A stretch of 64,000 nt of DNA from Mucilaginibacter sp. OK098 (lineage in GTDB: Bacteria > Bacteroidota > Bacteroidia > Sphingobacteriales > Sphingobacteriaceae): contig NZ_FRCM01000002.1 of the NCBI RefSeq assembly GCF_900142915.1, positions 310,001-374,000 on the forward strand, given 5' to 3'. Positions 9,194 through 17,616 of the stretch are shown here, piece after piece. How positions within the stretch are numbered: the first letter of the stretch is position 1; each line of letters opens with the position of its first letter. The position numbers were made by a program, and so were the translations under genes. The notes under the pieces were generated by a model. The model was not told the origin of the DNA and did not search any database. It worked only from the letters and a program-made list of their open reading frames with translations.

Positions 9194-9565
9194 ATGAACA
9201 AGCATCTCCTCCTTTTTACGGTAATATTTTTCACTTCATGTTGCTTTGCATTTGCCCAAAACAAAGTAGATAAATATTGCCAGGTTATAGTAGGCCCTAA
9301 AAACGGTTTAACAGTCAAAAGAATAGCAAAAATTTCCTTTGGCGAGAACAAAGATTTATTTGCGCTGAAAGACACCACTGTTTTACAAAAGCTACATTAT
9401 GATGTTAATCACCTGGTAACCGAAACTGATGTTTTAAATTATATGAGCAAATCAGGATGGACTTTAGTTAATATTCATTCTGCATTTCAATACACCAATT
9501 ATGAGATGTTATATTTCAAAAAGGCATTTGATATTTCAGAGTTGGCAGAAACCCCATCAAATTAG
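9194..9565 (+). CDS. Secreted hypothetical protein
   Basis: 123 residues. A signal peptide (MNKHLLLFTVIFFTSCCFAFAQ) ends in the Bacteroidota-typical Ala-Gln cleavage site. The mature part is about 100 residues, with the pattern YCQVIVGPKNGLTVKRIAKISFG and a C-terminal ALVNIHSAFQY-like region (here TLVNIHSAFQYTNYEMLYFKK). I recognise no family. It is a single gene, and an inverted copy of the AATCCGAAAT word lies just after its stop. Confidence 0.65.
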   Translation: MNKHLLLFTVIFFTSCCFAFAQNKVDKYCQVIVGPKNGLTVKRIAKISFGENKDLFALKDTTVLQKLHYDVNHLVTETDVLNYMSKSGWTLVNIHSAFQYTNYEMLYFKKAFDISELAETPSN

Positions 9566-9609
9566 ATTATCAGGTTCCTTCAAATCCGAAATCGAACATC
9601 CGAAATCCC

Positions 9610-10215
9610 TTACCTCGCCTCAACTAAGATCCTCTTCCTTATCCGTGAAAGCGAAACCGGGGTTATTCCTAAAAAATGGGCAATGTAATGCTGCGGCATG
9701 CGCTGTAGAATTTCGCGGCCGGTGCTTAGCAAATCGAGATAGCGCTCTTCGGGAGTTTTTGTAACAAACGATGATACCCGGTCTTCATAGCAGATTAAAT
9801 AATGTTCAGCTACCAACCTGCCGAAACGTTCCATTTTGTAGGCCAGCATTGGGTTTGCCAGCATTAACTGCATATTTTTATGGGTGATAGTTACCAGTTC
9901 TGTATCCTCAAGCGCCTGGATGTAGGTTAATGACGGGGTTTGGGTTAAATAGCTTTTGTACGAGCTTACATACTCGCATTCAAAGCTGAAATAGCCAGTA
10001 ATTTCCTCGCCATCTTTAATATAGTAATATCTTACCGCGCCTTTTACAATAAAGCCAATATCTTTGCATACGATACCCGGCTCGGCAAAATATTTTTTCT
10101 TTTTCAGCGTACGGAAGTCAAGGTGTTGCGCAAATACTATCCACTCAGCCTCGTTAAATTCAACATATTTTTTAAGCTGCTCCCTGAAAGTACCTTGTGC
10201 TTTTAACTGGTCCAT
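9610..10215 (-). CDS. Crp/Fnr-family transcriptional regulator
   Basis: 201 residues from ATG 10215 (MDQLKAQGTFR). A cyclic-nucleotide-type beta-barrel domain covers about 20-115 (FAEPGIVCKDIGFIVKGAVRYYY), followed by a long helix. The HTH is C-terminal, where PQHYIAHFLGITPVSLSRIRKRI is the recognition region. No Fe-S cysteines of the Fnr type are seen. In Bacteroidota this subfamily usually regulates one adjacent gene or responds to unknown ligands. The start lies in a word-repeat region shared with the following UbiA gene. Confidence 0.88.
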   Translation of the reverse strand: MDQLKAQGTFREQLKKYVEFNEAEWIVFAQHLDFRTLKKKKYFAEPGIVCKDIGFIVKGAVRYYYIKDGEEITGYFSFECEYVSSYKSYLTQTPSLTYIQALEDTELVTITHKNMQLMLANPMLAYKMERFGRLVAEHYLICYEDRVSSFVTKTPEERYLDLLSTGREILQRMPQHYIAHFLGITPVSLSRIRKRILVEAR

Positions 10216-10216
10216 A

Positions 10217-10342
10217 TTATTGATGTGCAAATGCGTGGATATGCAGATGTGCGAATGTTTGAATATGTAAATATAAAAAATTCTATCTTCCGGACTTTAC
10301 TGACTTTCCCGACTTTCCCGACTTTCGGACTTTCCCGACTTT
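10217..10342. repeat. Word-repeat locus: GATGTGCAAATGC then CTTTCCGACTTTC
   Basis: Short-period words GATGTGCAAATGCGTGG and ATATGCAGATGTGCGAATG are followed by CTTCCGGACTTTACTGACTTT and repeated CCCGACTTTC/GGACTTTC units to 10342. This array reaches into the last codons of the UbiA gene. It is the opposite-orientation counterpart of the locus at 6330-6387. Confidence 0.65.
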
Positions 10343-11201
10343 ATCTAATCCAAAGCCTATCCAGCAAAAAGAACACCGCAAATACCACGCTGGCAATGCC
10401 GTTGGTAGTCATAAATGCAAAGTTAACACGGCTCAGGTCGTTTGGTTTTACAAGCAGGTGCTGGTAGATCAGCATGGCGCAGAAAAACACGATCCCGGCA
10501 TAATAAAGATAGCCAAAACCTACAGGCGCAAAAAACACCGGCATTATAACAAACGCTGCCGATAGGATATGTAAAAAGGTAGATAACCTTAACGCATTTA
10601 CCTTACCCAGCCACGCAGGGATTGAATGCAGGTTTTCATCGCGGTCAAAATCTTCATCCTGCAGGGCGTAAATAATATCAAAACCACTAACCCAGCACAA
10701 TACCGCTAACGAGAAAAACAGTGGTGTTAAAGCAAACTGACCGGTTACAGCCAGGTATGCCCCAATTGGCGCTAACGACAACCCCAAACCCAGCACTATG
10801 TGACAAAGGGCCGTAAATCTTTTGGTAGCGCTGTAACCCAACACCACCAGCAAAGCCACCGGCGAAAGGTAAAAGCACAGGTTATTTATACACCAGGCAG
10901 TTATTACAAACAGCAGGCAGTTAATTATAGTAAAAGTTAATGCCGATGCCGGGCTGATCCTGCCCGACGGGATATCGCGCTGTTTGGTGCGCGGATTTTT
11001 TGAATCAATGTTCCTGTCCAGGTACCTGTTAAACGCCATTGCCGAGTTGCGTGCAAAAACCATACACAGTACCATCAATACCAGCTTAACCCAGTCAAAA
11101 CGGTAACTGGTAGTGGTAACTGCCAAAAAAAAGCCGATAAAGGCAAATGGCATGGCAAAAATAGTATGCGTAAAGGTTACTAAAGACAGGTATTTTTTCA
11201 T
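10341..11201 (-). CDS. UbiA-family polyprenyltransferase
   Basis: 286 residues with eight to nine membrane helices. The first aspartate-rich motif is NRYLDRNID (Asn58, Asp62, Asp66) and the second is YALQDEDFDRDENLHSIP; both bind the Mg2+-pyrophosphate of the prenyl donor. UbiA enzymes prenylate an aromatic acid in the membrane. In menaquinone-only Bacteroidota this gene is usually the prenyltransferase of a quinone pathway (4-hydroxybenzoate or futalosine-route type). Which acceptor is used cannot be told from the sequence. Confidence 0.88.
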   Translation of the reverse strand: MKKYLSLVTFTHTIFAMPFAFIGFFLAVTTTSYRFDWVKLVLMVLCMVFARNSAMAFNRYLDRNIDSKNPRTKQRDIPSGRISPASALTFTIINCLLFVITAWCINNLCFYLSPVALLVVLGYSATKRFTALCHIVLGLGLSLAPIGAYLAVTGQFALTPLFFSLAVLCWVSGFDIIYALQDEDFDRDENLHSIPAWLGKVNALRLSTFLHILSAAFVIMPVFFAPVGFGYLYYAGIVFFCAMLIYQHLLVKPNDLSRVNFAFMTTNGIASVVFAVFFLLDRLWIR

Positions 11202-11223
11202 TTATATTTTATATAAAACCCAA

Positions 11224-11253
11224 TTGTAATTGCGAGGTACCTCGCAATTACAA
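11224..11253. repeat. Perfect 30-bp palindrome
   Basis: TTGTAATTGCGAGGT followed directly by its exact reverse complement, with no spacer. It lies between the UbiA start and the stop of the Old Yellow Enzyme gene. Its ATTGCGAG half resembles the start of the element at 55302. It may act as an intercistronic stem, a protein site or a remnant of a small mobile palindrome. Confidence 0.8.
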
Positions 11254-11275
11254 ATTAACAATGTAAAATTAATAA

Positions 11276-12346
11276 TTATTTACTCCATTTCGCTCTTTCA
11301 TATTGAACAGGCCATTTTACTTCATGCCCCAATTCAAATGCAGCTCTTAACGGGAAATAAGGATCACGTAAAAACTCGCGGGCCATTATTACAAGGTCGG
11401 CCTGACTGGTTTGAATAATCTCATCCGCTTGTTTTGATTCTGTTATCAGTCCTACCGCACCGGTAAGTATCCCGGCCTCTTTCTTCACCTTTTCAGCAAA
11501 CTCAACCTGGTAACCGGGTTTTAAAGGAATCTTAGCCAATACATTTCCGCCCGATGAACAATCAACCAGGTCTATTCCTTTATTGATCAGTATTTTTGCT
11601 AACGCGACAGAATCATCAGCGGTCCAGCCGCCTTCAGTCCAGTCGCTTGAAGAGATCCGGATAAACAATGGATTTTCAGCAGGCCATGCTTCTTTTACAC
11701 TTTCAATAACTTCCAGTAAAAACCGGATGCGGTTTTCAAATGATCCGCCATATTCATCGGCACGGTGGTTGCTTAATGGCGATAAAAACTCATGAATTAA
11801 ATAACCATGTGCGCCATGTAATTCAATTACCTTAAAGCCCGCTTTTAGTGCGCGTACCGCCGCTGCTTTAAAATCAGCTTTTACTTTTTCAATCCCGGCT
11901 TTATCCAGTTCAATTGGCGTTTCTTCAGCCGATGTAAAAGGAATGGCACTTGGCGCTACCGCTTTCCATCCATTAAGCTGATCAGACGAAATCTGCGCGT
12001 TTCCGTTCCATGGCAACTCATGACTGGCTTTTCTGCCCGCGTGAGCTAGTTGTATCCCTGCAACAGCGCCATGCGCATGAATAAAATCCGTTATTTCTTT
12101 TAACTTTTCAATGTGTTCGTCTTTATATATCCCAAGATCGCCATAGGAGATCCTGCCCTCTGGCGAAACAGCTGCAGCTTCGGTAATGATCAAAGCAGCA
12201 CCACCCACAGCACGACTGCCCAAATGCACCAGGTGCCAGTTATTGGCAAAACCATCCTCGCTGCTGTACTCACACATTGGCGATACTACCAACCGGTTCT
12301 TAAACTCAATATTTTTTATTTTTATAGGGGAAAACAGATGTGGCAT
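11276..12346 (-). CDS. NADPH dehydrogenase, Old Yellow Enzyme family (NamA/YqjM-like)
   Basis: 356 residues from ATG 12346 (MPHLFSPIKIKN), the standard family start; the frame open to 12607 is fortuitous. Recognisable elements are the FMN-binding N-terminus FKNRLVVSPMCEYSS with the YqjM-type Cys, the substrate His pair in HGAHGYLIHEFLSP, and the C-terminal FMN-phosphate loop LVIMAREFLRDPYFPLRAA. These enzymes reduce activated C=C bonds of enals, enones and nitro compounds using NADPH, and are often induced by electrophile stress. Confidence 0.92.
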   Translation of the reverse strand: MPHLFSPIKIKNIEFKNRLVVSPMCEYSSEDGFANNWHLVHLGSRAVGGAALIITEAAAVSPEGRISYGDLGIYKDEHIEKLKEITDFIHAHGAVAGIQLAHAGRKASHELPWNGNAQISSDQLNGWKAVAPSAIPFTSAEETPIELDKAGIEKVKADFKAAAVRALKAGFKVIELHGAHGYLIHEFLSPLSNHRADEYGGSFENRIRFLLEVIESVKEAWPAENPLFIRISSSDWTEGGWTADDSVALAKILINKGIDLVDCSSGGNVLAKIPLKPGYQVEFAEKVKKEAGILTGAVGLITESKQADEIIQTSQADLVIMAREFLRDPYFPLRAAFELGHEVKWPVQYERAKWSK

Positions 12347-12664
12347 AATTACTTTTTTTGGTAAAGATGCGGAGTAGCGGATTAGGTTTTGTTGTTTGTG
12401 GTGATTTTTACCGGGGGATGATGAGGGGGAAGACAAGATGCATTTAGGCTTGCTCCAAATATCTTTCGCAAGAATTAGTGTTATAGTTTTCATTAATGTC
12501 CCGGCTTGTTCCGCGGAACGATGTGAACACGGGAAACAAATGGAACAAAAAAACCAGTTTGAAACAGCATGGAACAAGTGGAACAGGTGGAACATAAATT
12601 TGGACAAAATAGCCTTACACTTTAAGTTATTAGGAATTCCTGCTAATATAAAATAAATTGCAGG

Positions 12665-13207
12665 ATGAAATTTATTTTAATGGTTGCAGCTCTGATTTCT
12701 TTGATTGGCTGTTCAGACTCAAATAAATTAAGTTGTTACAATGATAGACTGACAACTTACAAAAAAGAGAAACTTTATGTTCAATTAATAAAATCGGCTA
12801 AAAAAGAAATTCCCCTTTTGAACGATGAACATGGGCAAAATCTTTTTAAGGTGCCATCGTATATCGACTCTGCTATGATAGATGATGCTGTCTTTTTTAA
12901 TCAGGATAAAAACAAGTGTTTACTATTTATTTTGCAGCAAACTTCCAATAAGCTTTACTTGGATCAAGTCTTAATTATACATGGATCATACATAAAAGGA
13001 GAATGGGAGTTTATGATTGATAGATTACCAGCAGTGCCCACAATAATTTATACAGTCCGTAAAAGTGGCTCGAGAGACCATCCGATAGAAAATAGTTTTA
13101 AAACATTATCTGAAAAGGCCCGATTGTTTGTACTTACTGCAGGGACTGTAGGTAATTATGGGTGTTCTATAGATAATATGTATTGGTTCGGCGACCAAAA
13201 TCAGTAA
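12665..13207 (+). CDS. Lipoprotein, unknown
   Basis: 180 residues. A lipoprotein signal peptide with lipobox LIGC (Cys16) is followed by SDSNK, so it is probably outer-membrane or surface exposed. The mature part has no recognised domain. A central region holds FNQDKNKCLLFILQQ and a strand-rich stretch ending in YGCSIDNMYWFG. It stands alone between the OYE and L,D-transpeptidase genes. Confidence 0.65.
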   Translation: MKFILMVAALISLIGCSDSNKLSCYNDRLTTYKKEKLYVQLIKSAKKEIPLLNDEHGQNLFKVPSYIDSAMIDDAVFFNQDKNKCLLFILQQTSNKLYLDQVLIIHGSYIKGEWEFMIDRLPAVPTIIYTVRKSGSRDHPIENSFKTLSEKARLFVLTAGTVGNYGCSIDNMYWFGDQNQ

Positions 13208-13236
13208 ATAATCTTTCGGCTTTTAAACTATAACGA

Positions 13237-13941
13237 TTAATTACCAAAAGCATAATCCCTCCCCCTAACACTTGCAACTGGCGGCACATGATTTTTCTCA
13301 AACAAATCAAACCCGGACTTCATAGTTTTCCAAAACGCTAATGAAGGGTATCGTGAGTAAGTATGCATGTGCGCCCTATCCATCCTAAAAGGAAATATAT
13401 CCAGATCTATTTTTTGCTGGCCTGCTTCAAAGGCTTTGTAAATCATGGTGTAAATTTCTTCAATGCGCGGGTCTGTCATCGCATAACAGCCTATTGATGC
13501 GCAATGCCCGTGAACCATAATGGCATCACCCGTATAACCTTTCAGTTGCTCCAGTCTATTGGGATAGCCCACATTTATGGCCAGGTAGTAATTACTTACA
13601 GGGTTTAGCTGCTTTGGCTCTATAGTATAAAAACCTTCAGGACTTTTACCATCGCCAGACCGGGTTTTAGTCCCCAATCCACCCGAATAAGTGCAGATCT
13701 CATAAGTTTTAAATAACCTGTATTGCTTACCAGCCTTTACCCAAACCTCAAGCGAGCTAACGTCTTTAAATAACCTGATGTAAATTGGTGAGTTTAACTT
13801 AAGTCCTTTTTGCTTTAATTCAGTTTGCAGCTTTGGCCAAACGGTGGATCTGACAGTCTTTGCCCCGTCGCTATCCGGTAAATCTTTTTTGGGGTTGATG
13901 AACAGCAAAGCCATCAACATAAAGCAAAGAAATCTAGCCAT
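13237..13941 (-). CDS. L,D-transpeptidase (YkuD family, YafK-like)
   Basis: 234 residues with an N-terminal signal segment. The catalytic signature is visible at 144-152: His144, His146, Ser149 and the nucleophile Cys152 (HGHCASIGCY). Upstream lies the family motif KSPEGFYTIEP at about 99-109. These periplasmic enzymes form 3-3 peptidoglycan cross-links or attach or cleave murein-bound proteins; the YafK/DpaA-like subgroup includes a hydrolase. The C-terminal 60 residues beyond the catalytic loop (YSRYPSLAFWKTMKSGFDLF) fit that subgroup. It is a monocistronic gene. Confidence 0.9.
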   Translation of the reverse strand: MARFLCFMLMALLFINPKKDLPDSDGAKTVRSTVWPKLQTELKQKGLKLNSPIYIRLFKDVSSLEVWVKAGKQYRLFKTYEICTYSGGLGTKTRSGDGKSPEGFYTIEPKQLNPVSNYYLAINVGYPNRLEQLKGYTGDAIMVHGHCASIGCYAMTDPRIEEIYTMIYKAFEAGQQKIDLDIFPFRMDRAHMHTYSRYPSLAFWKTMKSGFDLFEKNHVPPVASVRGRDYAFGN

Positions 13942-14108
13942 TTAACCGCTGATTGATTGTGATTTAGATGATAACGCTGATTTTGGTAAAATATTGATGA
14001 TCGAGTCAAAAAACCACTGCAAAAACGCGTAGCCATTACGCAGAGGCGGCCCAGTACCCGTGCTCTAGACAGGCAGCATAAAACACCGCCACAGTAGAGG
14101 TATTGTCA

Positions 14109-14447
14109 TTATTTACCGTGTATGACTTTCAGGATTTTGCCATCGCTTTTTTGGATTTCAATATAGGCAACCCCACCTTTAGCATGTTTCCCACCATTGA
14201 AGGTTCCTACTACAATCCAAACTTTGCCATCCTTTAATTTGGCAATAAATGGTTTCTCATCATTGATTTCCGATCCATAAACATTTAACCAAACTATTTC
14301 CGCTACTTTAATTGCAGAAACGGAATTAGGTATATAGCCATCTTCAAACTTCCAGCTTTCATTTGTTTTACTATGGCTGTTACAGCTTGTTAAACATGAC
14401 AAAGTGATAAGCCAATATAAAAAGGACAGATTAAATGTTTTGTGCAT
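14109..14447 (-). CDS. Lipoprotein with NTF2-fold immunity-protein-like domain
   Basis: 112 residues. The lipobox is LTSC (Cys22). The remainder fits the short NTF2-fold immunity family: GYIPNSVSAIKVAEIVWLNV, then KPFIAKLKDGKVWIVVGTF and the terminal GGVAYIEIQKSDGKILKVIHGK. Family members are assigned as immunity proteins of polymorphic toxin systems by genome context. No toxin gene is next to it here, so it may be an orphan immunity or simply a domain of the same fold. It ends just before the downstream regulator's reading frame on the same strand. Confidence 0.7.
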   Translation of the reverse strand: MHKTFNLSFLYWLITLSCLTSCNSHSKTNESWKFEDGYIPNSVSAIKVAEIVWLNVYGSEINDEKPFIAKLKDGKVWIVVGTFNGGKHAKGGVAYIEIQKSDGKILKVIHGK

Positions 14448-14453
14448 AATGGC

Positions 14454-15200
14454 CTAAATCCCCAGCACCTGCTTCAGCTTCACATACCCCGTTTTACTTA
14501 CCGGCACTTTAGCGCCCGATTTAAGGATGGCCAGGTGCGCATCTTTTTCGTAAGGATCAATCCTGGTAATCTGCTGGATAGCTATTATGTATGAGCGGTG
14601 TACCCTTACAAATTGCCTTGGGTCGAGCATTTGCTCAAAAAAGTTCATGGTTTTATTTTTCAGGAACGATCCTTCAGCGGTATATACGCTTACATAATCA
14701 TCATCAGCTGCAAGGTATTGCACATCCTGCACAGGGATTATTTTTACCTTGGTGCCTGTTTTTACCACAATCCGTTCATGCTGTGCCGGCGAATGTGCGG
14801 CAGTTTCCAACAAGTCTTCGGTATGCTTTTTGGCTGCAGGGGCTTCGGGTGCCTGGGCAAGGTATTTTTCAATGGCTTTGTTAAACCTGTCCTTATTAAA
14901 AGGCTTTAACAGGTAATCAACTGCATGTGCTTCAAAAGCTTTTATAGCATATTCGTCAAAAGCGGTGGTAAATATTACCGCCGGCGGGTTTTCAACCAGC
15001 TCCAGCATTTCAAAGCCGTTTATTTTCGGCATTTGCACATCAAGGAATATAATATCAGGCTGATGCACCTGGATAGCCTTCAGGCCTTCAAAACCATCAT
15101 TGCATTCCTGCATAACTTCTATCTGCGGAAAAGCCTGCAGATATTCTAATACAACCATACGGGCCAAAGGCTCATCGTCAATAATTAAGGCACGTTTCAT
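14454..15200 (-). CDS. LytTR-family response regulator
   Basis: 248 residues. The receiver domain has Asp54 (IIFLDVQMP) and Lys in YLLKPFNKDRF. A linker rich in Ala/Pro follows at about 125-145, then a LytTR DNA-binding domain from about 145 with FVRVHRSYIIAIQQITRI and a final KTGYVKLKQVLGI. The start lies two bases after the stop of the kinase gene, so the two are one operon. The pair is adjacent to a LiaF-like membrane protein, which suggests a cell-envelope stress role; that is inference only. Confidence 0.93.
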   Translation of the reverse strand: MKRALIIDDEPLARMVVLEYLQAFPQIEVMQECNDGFEGLKAIQVHQPDIIFLDVQMPKINGFEMLELVENPPAVIFTTAFDEYAIKAFEAHAVDYLLKPFNKDRFNKAIEKYLAQAPEAPAAKKHTEDLLETAAHSPAQHERIVVKTGTKVKIIPVQDVQYLAADDDYVSVYTAEGSFLKNKTMNFFEQMLDPRQFVRVHRSYIIAIQQITRIDPYEKDAHLAILKSGAKVPVSKTGYVKLKQVLGI

Positions 15201-15202
15201 AT

Positions 15203-16240
15203 TTATAACTGCGGTACTTTAATAATAGTTGTAAATATATTATCATTTGCATGAGTTTCCATCAAATCATTACGTGCAAAAAGTAAATATAATCTGCGCT
15301 GTACCCCCCTTAGCCCAAAACCGGTACCTTTTTTAGGCCTTGATGTCTGTGGGTCGTAAGGGTTTTGCACCATCATTATCAGGTAGTTACCCTCCATTTC
15401 GGCCCTTATACTCACCACTACATCGCCTATAGTATCGTACAACCCAAATTTTATGGCATTTTCAACAAGCGGCTGTAATAACATGGATGGCAGCACCGCC
15501 TGGCCCGATTTTTCATCACAACTGATCTCCGTTTGTAAACGGTGACCAAAACGCACCTTCTCAATATCCAGGTACAGGTTAAGGTGTGTCAATTCTTCGG
15601 TTAACGGAACCTGCTGCTGATCGTCCTTTTTTAACGTACCGCGTAAAAAGTCTGATAGCTGGTGAATCATCCGGCGGGCCTCATCGGGCTTAAAGCCTAT
15701 TAAAGCATTTATTGAGTTTAGGCTGTTAAATAAAAAGTGAGGTTGCAGCTGCTGCCTTAGGTTATATAATTCCGCATCGCGGGCCAGTTGTTCGGCCTCA
15801 GCTTTGCGTTTTTCGTTATCTTTCTGGTCAAGCTGCGAATAATAGATCATACTGATCATCGCCATCCACCCTATCGCCAAAAAATTAGTGAAGAAACGTA
15901 TGGTTAATGAATTTACCAGGAATTTGGTGTATGCCGGACCAGTAGCCAAAAATGGCAAGATCCACCTGCTGCCAAACGTACAAATTGCTGCCAGTGCGCC
16001 TATCCAGATCAGGATGTTTAGATAATTACCTTTTTCGGGCTGATAATAACGCAGGTTATTGTTAATTAACCAGCAAGCCGAAGCAAGCAAAATTGAACAA
16101 ATCAACCCATCGGTAAAGGCAATGTACCATATAAAGCCAAAACTATGCACTACATAGCTCTGCAGGCCGGTCCATACCAGTCCGCAGACTATGAACCCTG
16201 CATAGAGTCTTGATGATGTTAAGTTTGATGGTAAGGCCAT
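15203..16240 (-). CDS. LytS-type sensor histidine kinase
   Basis: 345 residues. Four to five membrane helices cover 10-135, then a charged linker. His168 lies in QPHFLFNSLNS, and the N-box LVENAIKFGLY and G-box GTGFGLRGVQRRL are present. There is no extracytoplasmic sensing domain. It is partnered with the LytTR regulator downstream. A GTCCGGAAAGTC word repeat sits just upstream of the start. Confidence 0.92.
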   Translation of the reverse strand: MALPSNLTSSRLYAGFIVCGLVWTGLQSYVVHSFGFIWYIAFTDGLICSILLASACWLINNNLRYYQPEKGNYLNILIWIGALAAICTFGSRWILPFLATGPAYTKFLVNSLTIRFFTNFLAIGWMAMISMIYYSQLDQKDNEKRKAEAEQLARDAELYNLRQQLQPHFLFNSLNSINALIGFKPDEARRMIHQLSDFLRGTLKKDDQQQVPLTEELTHLNLYLDIEKVRFGHRLQTEISCDEKSGQAVLPSMLLQPLVENAIKFGLYDTIGDVVVSIRAEMEGNYLIMMVQNPYDPQTSRPKKGTGFGLRGVQRRLYLLFARNDLMETHANDNIFTTIIKVPQL

Positions 16241-16245
16241 TTTTT

Positions 16246-16419
16246 CGAGTCCGGAAAGTCAGTAAAGACCGAAAATCCGTAAGATGTTTATTAAGTTTTT
16301 ATTGTAGCACTTTTAATATTTCAATGTCATGCTGAACTTGTTTCAGCACCACACTTGCAATGTGTACATCATGTCGGCTACCTGTCCTATGAGTTGCCGA
16401 AATAAATTCGGCATGACGT
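16246..16419. repeat. Intergenic repeats: GTCCGAAAG word plus GTCATGCTGAAC element
   Basis: 16246-16283 carries the GTCCGGAAAGTCAGTAAAGA word. 16325-16419 begins with GTCATGCTGAACTTGTTTCA and ends with GCCGAAATAAATTCGGCATG, itself a small inverted repeat (GCCGAA/TTCGGC). The first half is shared with the hairpin at 19159-19280. It lies between divergently described genes of the LytTR and LiaF-like units. Confidence 0.65.
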
Positions 16420-16445
16420 ATATTTTGCTATTCTTATTCAGAAAA

Positions 16446-17273
16446 TCAATAACTACGTATATCGACTCCTGCAAAAATCGAAACGCCTTTAAGTACCAAT
16501 ATTTTTTCACTGCCTATAGTAGCTGTGCTTTTCATTCTTTTATCCTCGATGCCGGCAAATACAGCGGCAATATCCGGAACTACCTGCCAATGCGGCGGAA
16601 CTATCATTTTTACACCGCCGAAGATCTGGGTTATATCAATTATTACTTTACCGGCAATATCAGCCTGGGTAAAGTCAAGTTCGGCACCGCCAAAAATGTT
16701 TACTATTTCCCCGCCTTTAAAATTCTTTGAAAGGATGATCTTTTTTACCGATCCAAAAACAGATACTGTATCAAGATAATCATCCCCAGTATGTCTATAG
16801 GAAGCCGAAGGATTAATTGGCGGAACTCCTGAAGCTGAGGGATCAACAGTATAATCAGCTATTGGCCCACCGGCTGTTTTTTCCTCAGTTTTAGTCCAGT
16901 CCCATTTTGCCTTGTTATCATTTTTCCAGTTTTCCTTATCAAAATGGCTATGGCGCCTTAATATCAGCCATAAACCAAATCCAATAATAGCAATTGGCCA
17001 TACTATCCGGTCGGCACGGTCAAAGTTTTCATTTATCAAAAACACAATGCCTATAAGTATCAGTAAAAAAGACGAAGGCTTGTGAAAATTGGTTTTTGCA
17101 CCAATAAAAAGCCCCCAGCCAATAAGCAACATTGGCCAGCTAAATAACCAACCCGGAACAAAAAAGAAATCGAGCTGCTTAATAAGCAGCATAGCACCTA
17201 CGGCCAGTAAAATTATCCCAGCCAGGGCTTTGCCATTGCGGGGATTGTTAGGGTGTACTATATCGTTGTCCAT
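16446..17273 (-). CDS. LiaF-like membrane protein (DUF5668 + cell-wall-stress domain)
   Basis: 275 residues. The N-terminal 100 residues carry four short hydrophobic helices of the DUF5668/LiaI type (GKALAGIILLAVGAMLLIKQ at the start). A charged linker leads to a beta-rich C-terminal domain from about 165, with repeated strands such as VFGSVKKIILSKNFKGG and IFGGVKMIVPPHWQV, as in LiaF. LiaF-like proteins act as membrane sensors or inhibitors of envelope-stress two-component systems. The LytTR pair next door makes such a role plausible. Its N-terminal half is paralogous to the gene at 18656. Confidence 0.8.
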   Translation of the reverse strand: MDNDIVHPNNPRNGKALAGIILLAVGAMLLIKQLDFFFVPGWLFSWPMLLIGWGLFIGAKTNFHKPSSFLLILIGIVFLINENFDRADRIVWPIAIIGFGLWLILRRHSHFDKENWKNDNKAKWDWTKTEEKTAGGPIADYTVDPSASGVPPINPSASYRHTGDDYLDTVSVFGSVKKIILSKNFKGGEIVNIFGGAELDFTQADIAGKVIIDITQIFGGVKMIVPPHWQVVPDIAAVFAGIEDKRMKSTATIGSEKILVLKGVSIFAGVDIRSY

Positions 17274-17433
17274 TATATTATTAGCATTTTAAATCGTATT
17301 CAAAACTAAGGTAACATTATAAGTATGCCAAACAAAAATTGGCAGTATATTTAAAGAAGTCGGTAAGATAATGTAAAGTGTCGGTGAAAAAGTTGGATAA
17401 ATGATCTAATTTTTATTTTTTCCTCTTTCCCCA

Positions 17434-17602
17434 CCTCTTTCCGCCGCAGGTGAAGAGAGGTCGACCAGCGAAGCGTCGTCGGGTGAGTTAACTATACGCC
17501 ATGCATTCGCGTTAATGCATTGATGTTAATATCGCCCGCAGAATTCACTCACCCGGTCATTGCTTCGCTCGACCGCCCTCTCTTCGCTGCGCGGAAAGAG
17601 GG
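17434..17602. repeat. Large imperfect inverted repeat (about 55-bp arms)
   Basis: Left arm 17434-17488 (from CCTCTTTCCGCCGCAGG to GGGTGAGT) pairs with right arm 17547-17602 (from ACTCACCCGG to CGCGGAAAGAGGG) with some mismatches and small bulges, around a 58-base loop. It is more GC-rich than the flanks and fills most of the 343-base gap between 17273 and 17617; nothing else was seen there. Confidence 0.8.
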
Positions 17603-17616
17603 AAGACTATCTTTAC

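Noticed and set aside
12347..12607. N-terminal extension of the Old Yellow Enzyme frame
   Set aside because: The extension is Cys/Phe/Ser-rich and unlike the family; the standard start MPHLFSP lies at 12346.
14109..14447. Polymorphic toxin system around the NTF2-fold immunity-like lipoprotein
   Set aside because: No toxin, RHS or secretion gene lies within reach, so only the domain is reported.
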